From: Aquanectria penicillioides | Lineage: Eukaryota; Ascomycota; Sordariomycetes; Hypocreales; Nectriaceae | Assembly: GCA_003415625.1 (NCBI GenBank) | Contig: PYIU01000006.1 | Location: forward strand, 310,001-374,000 | DNA: 64,000 nt | Direction: 5' to 3' | Part shown: one piece after another, positions 34,810-44,689 of the stretch | How positions within the stretch are numbered: position 1 is the stretch's first letter | How the letters are laid out: each line of letters opens with the position of its first letter | Program-made: the position numbers and the translations under genes | The notes under the pieces: model-generated | Seen by the model: only the letters and a program-made list of their open reading frames with translations | Told to the model about the DNA's origin: nothing | Databases searched by the model: none

Positions 34810-36615
34810 ATGCTCGTCCGGAGCTGCGCTCGCTGCACCTCCAGGCTCCGGGCCCCAGCATTCAGGTCGGCTACGGCCCAAGCTTCGCCCGCACGTTTCC
34901 AGTGCAGGCGGTATGCGATGCCTTCTGGAGCTCCCGCTCCGTCGTCTGGCTCCGTGAGCGGCGTCGGCGCCCTGGCGCCCTTTGTTAGTGAGCTGGATCG
35001 CCTGGCCCCGAGCTTCGATGTCAAGGGCGACCAAATTCGCGTCATCAAGACTCCTGCCGAGTTTTACGAGACACTCAAGGTGAGAGCAGGGCATACCTAC
35101 GCGCGTGGAAAGTGGAAGCTATTCCCAAGTGGAGAGAACGACATCCCGCCGCCAGGCACATGATGAAGTAACCAGGGGTACATGGCGGGCTGACACTGGA
35201 ACACTCGCAGGACCGAATCCGCAACGCACAACGGCGCATTTTCCTCTCGACGCTGTACATTGGAAAGTCCGAGACGGAGCTCATCGAGACGCTGCAGGGG
35301 GCGCTGCGCCGTAACCCGGACCTAAAGCTGAGCATCCTCACCGATGCGCTGCGCGGCACCCGCGAGACGCCCAACCCTTCGAGCGCATCGCTGCTGGTGC
35401 CGCTGGTGACGGAGTTTGGCGCCGACCGGGTCGAGATCCGCATGTATCACACTCCCAACCTGACGGGGTTGCGGAAGCAGTATATCCCCAAGCGCATTAA
35501 CGAGGGGTGGGGCCTCCAGCACATGAAGCTGTACGGGGTGGATGACGAGATTATCATGTCGGGGTATGTCGTGTCTCCCGCTGCGGCTCACACATGAAAT
35601 TAGCCGCCAGTATTATGATTTCCTCTAGGCACATTACTGACTTGGACGCAGAGCCAATCTCTCTACCGACTACTTCACCAACCGTCAAGATCGATACCAC
35701 CTCTTTTCTTCCAAAGAGGTCACCGAACACTTTTGGAAGGTTCACTCTGGCGTCGGTTCCTTTTCCTTCTTGGTCGAGCCATCCCAGCAACCTGCAGGTT
35801 TCAACCTGGCTTGGCCCAAGTCCAACTCGGCACCGTCACCCATCGAGAAGCCCCAGTCCTTCATCAAGAGCACTACCTCGACGTTGAAGGCTTTGATCCA
35901 GCCCACTGGGCAGGCTCCAGCTGGAGAAATTGCAGACACGAGAGTCTACATGTTGGGACAGATGTCCCAGGTGATGAAGCCAGACACCTCAACTGAGCTG
36001 CCTGTCGTCACTCACATCCTCAAGACGCTGGCATCCCCCGCCTACCGGGAATCATCGTGGACCTTCACGGCCGGCTACTTCAACCCCGCCCCTTCACTGA
36101 CAAAACTCCTCCTCGCCGCAGCGTCCACCAACAACACCGTCATCACGGCCCACCCCGAAGCAAACGGCTTCTACAAGTCCAAGGGCGTCTCGGGTCTCCT
36201 CCCGGACGCTTATACCCTCCTGGCCCGCCGCTTCGTCCACCGCGTCCACCATGAAGGCCGCGACGCAGACATCACCCTCAAGGAATGGCGCCACGGCGTC
36301 GTCGGCGCCCCTGGCGGCTGGACCTACCACGCCAAGGGCCTTTGGGTCACCATGCCTGGCGACCGGAACCCGGCCATGAGCATCATCGGGAGCTCCAACT
36401 ACACCAAGCGCAGCTACTCGCACGACCTCGAGGCCGGCGCCCTCATCGTCACGCGCAACGAGAGCCTCAAGAGCCGCCTGGGCGACGAGCAGCGCTGGCT
36501 ACAGGATCACGCCGGCAAGGTGACGAGGGATGACTTTGCCACCAACGAGCGCAGGGTCGGGCTCAAGGTGCGTGTTGCCATGTGGATCGTGTCGCTCGTT
36601 GGCGGAGCCCTGTGA
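34810..36615 (+). CDS. PGS1: CDP-diacylglycerol-glycerol-3-phosphate 3-phosphatidyltransferase (phosphatidylglycerophosphate synthase)
   Basis: First committed step of cardiolipin synthesis in mitochondria. Three exons (34810-35079, 35211-35563, 35652-36615; introns 131 and 88 bp) give 528 codons. The N-terminus is Arg/Ser/Ala-rich (MLVRSCARCTSRLRAPAFRS), a likely presequence. The enzyme belongs to the phospholipase D superfamily, with two HKD motifs: HMKLYGVD with His194, Lys196 and Asp201 (exon 2), and HAKGLWVTMPGD with His434 and Lys436 (exon 3), the latter followed by IIGSSNYTKRS. The length matches yeast Pgs1. The last residues (AMWIVSLVGGAL) are hydrophobic and may touch the membrane. 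The gene shares its upstream region with the complex I subunit. Confidence 0.95.
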
Positions 36616-36997
36616 TTGCGCATGACTGCAGACCTCGCGGTCAGTGTAGATGTATAGCTGTATAAAAAAGAAAAGAAGAGGGGGATTTATTCTCTTGTGC
36701 CGGGTTCTTCGGGGAGTTTGGGTGAGGAGCAATGGAGAACTCGGGCGGTAATTTGAGATACCCAACTTATTAGAACCATTATGATCTAGTTACTCTGTTG
36801 TTCCTGACATTTACGTTGAGGCGATGATGATGACATGGACCTGAGTTATGAATGTGGTGGCAGTAGTAATAGCAGTAGAATATCGTGTCCTTGGACATGG
36901 GATTTTTGTATACAACAAATAGTACAATGTCTAGTCTACACAGCTTATTCGGCGTCATCACAGTCGGTTCCCCTTGAATGCATCGATCAATGCATGC
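36616..36997. other. convergent spacer PGS1 / uL4m
   Basis: 382 bp between convergent stop codons; no feature beyond presumed 3' untranslated ends. Confidence 0.6.
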
Positions 36998-38146
36998 TTA
37001 AGCTCCGAGGACTTTTGTCCCGACAGCAGGACCACCCTTGACTAGGCCCTCCATCACAACCTTGCTCACCAGGTCGCTCTGGTGCTGCTCAATCATGGCC
37101 TTCAACACGCTGCGCTCCAGGACCACCTTACCCGTCTCCAGGAGGTCCTTGACATCCACGTCCTCGAGGTCGAGCACTCGGCCCTCACGGGGGACCTGCT
37201 CCATGGCGCTGTAGAAAGCCTCACGGCGGTCACCCGTCACAAACAGGGTGCGACCGCTGGCACGGCCAAGGCCGAGGCTCTGCAGCACTCCCAACATGTA
37301 TCGCTTCAGGTAGGCCTCCTTCAGGCCGTCCTTCATGTACTTGCCGGCGACCATCTCGAAATCCTCCGGGAGCACCAGGTCCATGCCGTCCTCGCAGACG
37401 ATGAGGTCGCCCTTCCGGTAGCGGTAGCTCAGAGCGGTTCTCCAGGCCTTGTCGTAGACCTTGCGGTTGAGGTTGGTGCCGAAGTCGCGAGGCTTGGGGC
37501 CGAAGGTCTTGCCACCGCCGCGGAGGACGGGACTCTGCTTGGTGCCGAGACGGGCGCGGCCGGTACCCTTCTGGGGACGCATCTTGCGGTGGGAGCCGTG
37601 GACTTCCCATCGGTTCTTGGTGGAGGCGGTGCCTTGGCGGGTGTTGTCACCCTCGTAGACGACGGCGAGGTGGAGGATGTCGCGGCGGAGTGGGAGGTAG
37701 AGGTGGTTGACGGACCATTGCTCGAGGGAGGTGGGCTCGAGCGAGGGGAAGCTGTGGATGGTGAGGGGGACGGTGGTGACTGCAGAGTTGGGTCAATTGT
37801 GAGTGAGGAGCTTCGTAGAGAGGCATGACGACGAGGCCTGGGGGGAAGAAACTGACTTGGGTGCCAGGAATCGAGGATGGCCTGGGGATTGGCGGCGATG
37901 GCAGCGGCCTTCTTGATCTCAGCGGAAGAGGCCTCGGTGGCCATTGACCGGGAGAAGATCCTGGCAAAGGTGGCGGGCTGCGTGAGGCGTTAGCTTTGCT
38001 GCAATTCCTTCGACGGCAATGTCGGCCAGGTTCGAACTCGACGACAATATACGGCGAGCGACGACGGAGAGACGACGCACCTTTGAGGCTGTCATGCGCA
38101 GGGCGCCCATGGCCTCGGCGAGGCAGCCAATTCCCTTTCCAGCCAT
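36998..38146 (-). CDS. mitochondrial large-subunit ribosomal protein uL4m
   Basis: Three exons (38146-38081, 37977-37857, 37779-36998; introns 103 and 77 bp) give 322 codons. The first exon encodes 22 residues (MAGKGIGCLAEAMGALRMTASK) of presequence type. The third carries the uL4 core: TIHSFPSLEP, then the RNA-contacting loop with HRKMRPQKGTGRARLGTKQSP and RGGGKTFGPKPRDF, then LNRKVYDKAWRTALSYR. This loop lines the exit tunnel in all L4 proteins. It is a component of the mitoribosome large subunit (YmL6 type in yeast). The gene is transcribed away from mL38, with 410 bp between start codons. An alternative start at the Met of MATEASSAE in exon 2 would shorten the presequence. Confidence 0.92.
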
Positions 38147-38556
38147 GACTGTACACGCGCCTTGGCCGGGACCGTGGGGGGAGGCGATTCGGAGGAGCGG
38201 TGCGAGAAGCGGTCGGCGGCGTGGGCGAGGGCGTGGGCGAGGGCGTGAGCTTCTTCTTTTCCTCAACGTGAGCTTTTGCGTTTTTGGCAGCCTTCGAAAA
38301 CCGTGATGTCGGGCTGCGGAAAAGTGGCTCGGCACCTTCCGCCGTGGCCAATCCCCGCGGCCGGCTCTCCAAAACTTTAGTGGGTCCGCCGACCCCCCGT
38401 CGCGTGCGTCCCATCACCAGAGCTTTTTTCCGTTGGCAGTTTTTTGGGGATCGAGCGAGAGCCAGAAGCCAGAAGCGCCAGAACCACACGACTCGCCTTT
38501 GTCGCCCACCACTCCGTCCGTCCCGTCTCGCTTCGCCGTTCCGCTTCGCCGTCCCG
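38147..38556. promoter_or_regulatory. shared divergent promoter region of two mitoribosomal protein genes
   Basis: 410 bp separate the start codons of uL4m and mL38. The region is GC-rich and holds a 12-bp direct repeat (GGGCGAGGGCGT, about 38223-38248). Co-regulation of two proteins of the same ribosomal subunit is a reasonable inference; no factor site is recognised. Confidence 0.6.
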
Positions 38557-39978
38557 ATGATGTCGTCGCGGTGCCAGGCCGTTGCAAGGCCGCTGGCCAG
38601 GCAGCTGCGCCCGCAATGCGTCCGCACCCGTCCCTTCACCTCCGCCACCGCTGCCCGCGCTGCCGCCCCGAACCAGAGCCGGAACCCGCCCGCCGAAGCT
38701 GGTCCCCTGGATCTCGACCCCAATACCGTGCTCCCCGAGTTCGAGTCGGAGCTCGTCAGGGCCGGCAAGATGCCAATTGGCTCCCGCCGTCGCCGTGTCG
38801 CCATCCGCACCACCGGAGACCTCCCCTTTGAGCATCTGCCCTACCAGGCCTTCCAGGAGGCCCGCAAGATCCTCATTGCCGACCGCGAGCAGAAGCTGGC
38901 CAAGATCACCGAGACGTTTGACAAGATTTCGCTCCTGGAGAAGAAGAGCCCCGAGCTAGTCAAGGGCGGCCAGGAGAAGAAGGACATCAAGCTGGCCAGC
39001 ATGCGGAGATATGCCGATCAGCTCAAGATTCTGGCCGACGTCAACGACCCTGTGGTCAAGAAGCGATTCGAGGACGGTCTGGGTAAGCCAAAAATTCACC
39101 AATTGGGGGCCCATTCGCAAATCCAAGCCCTATAACTGCCTTGCAGTGCTAACCCACCTCTAGGTGACATGAACAAGCCCATTTACCGATACTACGCCGA
39201 GAAGAAGTGGCGCTCTTACGACCACCGCCTCATCAAGCAGCGAATCGACCAATTCAACATTGTGCCCGACGTTCTGCCCAAGCTCGAGCCCACCGCAGAC
39301 GTCAAGCTCTACTTCCGCAAGCTCAAGATCCCCCCCGGCCAGATCGTCGACAGCGTCGTCAGCGAGAACGCCCCGAGACTCCGCGTGCAGGTCTTTGACA
39401 AGGGCGAGCGCCTCGTCTCCATTGTCGTCCTCGACTCTGATGTCCCCGACCCGGAGACCGACGGCTTCAAGAAGCGCTGCCACTTCCTGGCCGCCAACAT
39501 TCCCCTGGACCCCACCGACACTTCCCTGCCACTGAGCAGGATAAAGGCCGAGGACCAGCTCGCCGTCCCCTGGCTGCCCGCCTTCTCCCAGAAGGGTGCC
39601 CCTTACCACCGTGTGGGTATCTACCTCCTCGAGCAGAAGCCCGGTGAGAAGGTAGATGTTGCCAAGCTCAAGGAGCTCTACTCTAGCCGTGACGGCTTCT
39701 CCCTCAAGTCCTTCCGAGACAAGTTCGGCCTGAAGCCTTTCGGCTTCAACCTCTTCCGTTCCGTCTGGGACGAGAACACGGCCTCCGTCATGGCCCGCCA
39801 CAACATCCCCGGCGCCGACGTCGAGTTCCGCCCCACTCGCGTCCACAGCCTCAAGCCCCCGGTCAAGCCCCGTGGATGGGAAGCCAAGCGCCAAGGCCCC
39901 AAGTACCGACATTTGTGGAAGTATACCAAGAGGATCAAGGGCATCTCCAACGCCCGGGGTTGGATCAAGAGGAGGTAA
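38557..39978 (+). CDS. mitochondrial large-subunit ribosomal protein mL38 (PEBP fold, MRPL35 type)
   Basis: Two exons (38557-39082, 39164-39978) around an 81-bp intron with a TGCTAACC branch region give 446 codons. The start is a double ATG. The first 35 residues are rich in Arg, Ala and Ser, a mitochondrial presequence. Residues about 175-400 match the phosphatidylethanolamine-binding-protein-like domain of fungal mL38/MRPL35: [35 protein letters not shown], and [14 protein letters not shown]. The basic C-terminus ([16 protein letters not shown]) is typical of rRNA contact. A strong whole-length match to the family as I know it. Confidence 0.92.
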
Positions 39979-42900
39979 GCGAGGAGCTTGTTGTGTATCA
40001 TATCACTGTACATTTAGACGACGACCTCTATGTAGGAGTACTAAGGGCGGGGGTAGCCGCGAATCAAAAAACATCACCTTTACTCGTCACTTGGATCTGC
40101 CTAAGAATCGCCTTTGATTTCGTTCTTGTGAATGTTACCATCTTGTGCATCTCCTCCTGCTTAGACGTGGACAAATGTTGATTTCACCCCAGCTTGTCAT
40201 TAAGTGGATTGCCCTACGAGTTTAGGAATTGATTAACATTTTTAAATTATTGTTGGCTCTGAAAAGATAAGAAACCAAGAAGAGCCGTCCTGGAGAAATC
40301 ATCAACTCCGCATATCCAATTCAAGCAAAGACTATTGCCCCCTTTTCTGAACTCTATTGGGGGTGTCGAATGAAGGCTCCCGACCAGGGAATCTGAATGA
40401 CAGCATATGGGGAAATTAGATAGTCTGTGAATGAAACCACATTAAACAAGCAGATCTATTCAGACCAATTGCTTATGATTCACCCTGCTCGAGTTTATAT
40501 ATGGGTTGTTGATACTACTCTGCAAGTTGCAGTATATAATTCGTGCGCGGATGTGTGCGACGGAATTATGGCTTCAAACCTCTCTAATAGTTTATCAAGA
40601 TGATATTTTTGAACTACCATGTTGTTATTGCTTGCATGGAAGGAATATAGGTCCTTATGATATCTCGGAACCTATGTTTGGTGAATCTGTTCTTGAAAAC
40701 ATGGCAGAACTGAGATGAGAAATTGACTTTCAGCCCTAGGCAAGACGAGCGGATTGATTTCTAGGTGGGCCTAATCCTGAAGAAGGAAACAGTCTAATAA
40801 ATTGATGGTATTTAATTAATGGGTGGTTGGAATAAAAGAAACTAAATAAAAATAACATCTTTTGAAAAAAAACTTGACGCATAATAGATTCCTTGCTCGT
40901 GATATACCCAAGTAATCTACGTTTCGAACACAGCACCGTTTCCATTCGTGGCATTAGTAAAAACGCGGGTTCTATTGATACGTATGCGGTACTTATGGGG
41001 GATACACATGTGTGCATGTATGCTCATGGTTGGGAAGATCAAATCTTGATAGGGTTTCCAATCTATATCGCTGACGGGCCAGTTTCTTCTACACAAAGAT
41101 ACAGCCTTCTTCGGCGACAAATGCTAAATTATATGCTCATTAACAAAAGAGTTCCTATGGCTAGGACCGTAATACGACTTGCTGTTCCAACGGCGAAGGG
41201 TGAATGGATTGATAGGACAAATGTAACATTGGTTGGTCCTTTGGGTGAAATGAAATAAGAAAGAAGCATACGTCAGCTCACTTATTGTTTGGGGACTGAC
41301 AATCCTTGAAACCATTGTCGTCGATTACACCATCGAATCTTGTAGCAACTCTCGAGACCACGAAGTTGAAGTTTTGAAGTACAGGCAGGTATCTGAATTC
41401 TCGGCAAATTACCGTGGCTAAAGTCAATTGAGGGTTGGGGTTTCATTCAAGATTGCAAGGGCCAAGGAAACCCGGCTTGTCGGTTTGTACGAATCCATCC
41501 TACTATCCTTGATGATGTATCCCTGTGTATCCCCCGCGGGCAAAATGTGACCTGCAGAGATAACGAACCTTGATTTCTTTCACAATTTATCTGATACTGT
41601 GCTCTCTGGTACATAAATTTACTTTCGTCATGATTTCAAACATGATAATATCTTGCGTCATTTGTACACCAGAATGACGTAACCGGACATTGCCCCCATG
41701 ATAGGTCGCGCAGATTTCATTTCTGAGATGAGTTTTTTGTGTTTCCAGAATCTCTAAGTTAGCGATTCTACAATTTATCATGATTAGCCTTGTCGTTCCA
41801 CCACAGGCACCAGAGCAACTTTATGTAATGTCCCCGTTTGTTATATTGTGGAGTCCTCTACAACCCCTATCCTATCTACGTGTTGTTACCAAGTATGAAA
41901 GGCATAGATCCAAGGCAACATAGCCAACTTCGATGTTATCTCATGATTGAAACGTTTCCGACCCACCTCAGGGTGCACCCTATAAACCCGAATTACTTGC
42001 CAAGGCCATGTTGCAGTTGCGTCCTTCCAAGACCAATTTCGCGAACCTCACCGGTCGAAACGAGGGTTTAACCTTGAAAGATCAGCGATGGTTCTTTTGC
42101 AAGCCAAAACGGTGGTCAACATGAAAAGAATCTAAACATTGCAACTGGCAGCCGGCCTAGAATCCGTTTTGCAACACGCCTGAGCCAACTTTCAATACCA
42201 ATACCCCACGCAGCCGTCGACGAGCCACGCTTCATAAGGCCAAACGGTAAAAGGGGGCTAAATAATGCTACTATTGCTCAAATAATCAAGTAGTTCCTCG
42301 GTTTCCTGCCATACAGATCAAGTGTTGGACACGAGTATCAAACTGCGTGTTGCCCTGTTCCTGTGAGCTTTCCAACGCACGCCCTTGAAGAGAAATCTTG
42401 CCACCTTCTCGTCCGATACCCAAATAGTCGTGAAAATTTCATCAAATCATGGCCCATATCGTTTACGTCCTGAAAGACTCCGTCCTTGTTTCCGAAAGAT
42501 ATTTCCAACTCCGAGGGCCCAGAACTTCCTGAGTCCACATAGCTAGCCAGTCGAGCCAAGTTTGAACCTAAATTAATTCAAGCCCTTCAAAGGCCATTGC
42601 TGCAGACTTCCCTGCTTTGGGCCCGCCAATTTCCCTATTAAAACCCATGATGAATATTCGTTTGGATCGTCATCTGCGGTAGTTCCTCCGCCCCATGGGC
42701 AGCCGCCCATGCATTCCATTCAACTGGCCATTCGCGAAAATCAAAGTTGACTCCCCCGACCTAGAACTTCGGCGAGTCCGTGGGGCTAGAGAGGCAAAAT
42801 TGCAACATCATTGCACGTTCTTCTCCCTGTTCAGGACCCTAGCCCGCTCGGCAAGTCCTGGCAGTCGTTCTCATAGTTGAGAGCCAAACAAACAAAGCTT

Positions 42901-43091
42901 AGGAATACGCCGAGTAGCCTGTTCTGTATTACGGATATTTATTCGAGATTCTGCTGGGCGTAAGATCGTTATTGGTTCCGGTGCCCAGTGATTCCGCGGA
43001 ATTTGACCTCGATGCCGAGGGTCCAGCTACTAGGAAATGTCGGATGTTTAGCAAGCCATCATTGGAAGGATAGTTGTTCTGGAGTTGCAAC
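39979..43091. other. 3.1-kb gene-poor region, lower apparent GC
   Basis: After the mL38 stop the sequence becomes visibly richer in A and T, with many TATA- and TTAAT-like words. Open frames are short (up to 121 codons at 40893-41258) and match nothing I know. I see no inverted terminal repeats, no tRNA and no microsatellite. A decayed element or a regulatory/long-RNA region are both possible. Confidence 0.4.
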
Positions 43092-44084
43092 TCAACCACT
43101 TGGAAGATACGAACCTGAAATTTCTTCGTTTGCGTGATTGTAGCCTGGAGGGTGCCAAACCTTTGAGCTACCAGAAACCCGACTCGACCGTTGAACAATG
43201 CGCCTTGCTTCGATTTCTATCCACGAGTCGATATTTACGTCGTTGCACGAGGCATGGGCCATCAGAAGCTCCTTTACTCGGCCTAACTCGTCAACTAAGC
43301 CTTTGTAAACAAGTTGAAGATTGTTGTTCTGCTCTTCCAGGTCGAATTTCGTCTCCTCCAGCTGGTTTTCCCATTGCTTCTTCTTTTGTCGACACCTGGA
43401 TGCCGCGCGTCTGTTACGCTCGAGGAATGCATTTCTTTTCGTTTCATCATCATCTTCATTTTGGATCTCGCCCTCTTTTGTTTCTGGTACAGTTGGAGCT
43501 TGCTCTACCAGCCCGGATGGCGAAGTCTTCGGATATCGTCGACGTGGTGGCTGTTGTCGTTGGGGCTGATGTTTCGAAACACGCGTCCTTTGGATATTTC
43601 CTTGAGCCATAGACAAGGCTGATGGAAGGTACGACCTTCTGGAGGCGATGGGGGACACGACGATTTCCGGTTCGATTGATTCTGTTGTGGAGATAGCAGG
43701 TAAGGGTAGGTTACTGGTTGAGGTCGTTGATTGCGGCCCATTGGGAACAGAGCACCGCCGAGAATCTGCGCCGCCGAGGAATTCTTCATTTTGACCAAAG
43801 GGAGAAGCAGTGATGGGAGATCTCGGCATCATGGCACAGGCGGCAGTTGAGCTAAGCATGGGATCGATGTTCGCGTCGTCATCTCGAATGGAACTGGGGT
43901 CGGCGTCCCTGAAGGTTTCGTGACCATCGGGATATTCGCCGGCGTGATACATGATGGTTCCTATTCTATTCAGGCTAGATGGATTAGTGGCATGTCTGGC
44001 TTCCTTATCCATGACGGCAGTTCGGGGTGGATCGGACGGCGCGGGCCGAAAGAACCGGGATAGCACATGAGGATGGAAGCTCAT
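43092..44084 (-). CDS. bZIP transcription factor, ATF/CREB type
   Basis: A single exon of 330 codons. The bZIP domain is complete. The basic region KRNAFLERNRRAASRCRQKKK (about 216-236) has the N-x-x-A-A-x-x-C-R signature. A leucine zipper follows from about 242 to 275 (LEETKFDLEEQNNNLQLVY) and then LLMAHASCN, the tail found in Atf1/AtfA-like factors. In that group the factors act with stress MAP kinases, but which paralogue this is cannot be said. The N-terminal half is Ser/Pro-rich with scattered SP/TP sites. Start choice is uncertain: in-frame Met at 44012 and 43952 are alternatives. Confidence 0.85.
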   Translation of the reverse strand: MSFHPHVLSRFFRPAPSDPPRTAVMDKEARHATNPSSLNRIGTIMYHAGEYPDGHETFRDADPSSIRDDDANIDPMLSSTAACAMMPRSPITASPFGQNEEFLGGADSRRCSVPNGPQSTTSTSNLPLPAISTTESIEPEIVVSPIASRRSYLPSALSMAQGNIQRTRVSKHQPQRQQPPRRRYPKTSPSGLVEQAPTVPETKEGEIQNEDDDETKRNAFLERNRRAASRCRQKKKQWENQLEETKFDLEEQNNNLQLVYKGLVDELGRVKELLMAHASCNDVNIDSWIEIEARRIVQRSSRVSGSSKVWHPPGYNHANEEISGSYLPSG

Positions 44085-44314
44085 GCTTACAGGATTTCCT
44101 ATACTTGTTGATCATCCGAGCGAGTTGGGTCTTGGGTGAGCCGACGGGATGAAGGGCCAGGTGCGTCAGCAGACTGTGCGTGGTTCCCAGAGAAGTTCAC
44201 AGGACACGGTATGGATTTGAAACAACCATTGGGCTGGCGCCGGTGGAAGCGTGCATCTTATCCACGCATGCAGGTCGACAAAGAAGAAACGTGGAGGAGA
44301 TGCGGGAGGGGGCC

Positions 44315-44347
44315 GGCAATGGGCAATGGGCAATGGGCAATGGGCAA
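44315..44347 (+). repeat. 7-bp tandem repeat GGCAATG, almost five copies
   Basis: Perfect tandem copies of GGCAATG, about 230 bases upstream of the bZIP start codon (the gene runs on the minus strand). Confidence 0.9.
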
Positions 44348-44520
44348 GCGGCCAGTTGGCGATGGAGGGAGACGGGTGGGCGCCATCAATCTGAATTAGG
44401 GTCAGTCAGTTCCGGCGGAGTATCCGATCCGCCCTGTCTTATTAGAGATGGTCCAAGCAGACAAGGTCCCGAATGCAAGCTTTAAAAGCCCCTCACACGA
44501 CGGAATATGTCTCGCTTAGA

Positions 44521-44689
44521 TCTCTTTCTCTCTTTCTCTCTTTCTCTTTTTCTCTTTTTCTCCCCCTCTCCCTCTCTCCCTCTCTCCCTCTCTCCCTCTC
44601 TCCCTCACTTCCTTACTCCCTCTGCCTTCCTTCTATCTCTCTCTTCTATCTCCTTCACTCTCTCTTCCCTCCCCTCATCTCGCTCTCAA
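44521..44689 (+). repeat. CT-rich pyrimidine tract (TCTCTT, CCCTCT units)
   Basis: About 170 bases made almost only of C and T, built from TCTCTT and CCCTCTCT units. It reads as Ser/Leu/Phe repeats in translation, an artefact. Confidence 0.9.

Noticed and set aside
23893..39978. The mitochondrial gene block as nuclear mitochondrial DNA (NUMT)
   Set aside because: The genes have nuclear introns, presequences and nuclear codon use; they are ordinary nuclear genes for mitochondrial proteins.
40893..41258. 121-codon open frame in the AT-richer spacer
   Set aside because: First codons are not supported by an ATG, no family is recognised and no exon partner was found.
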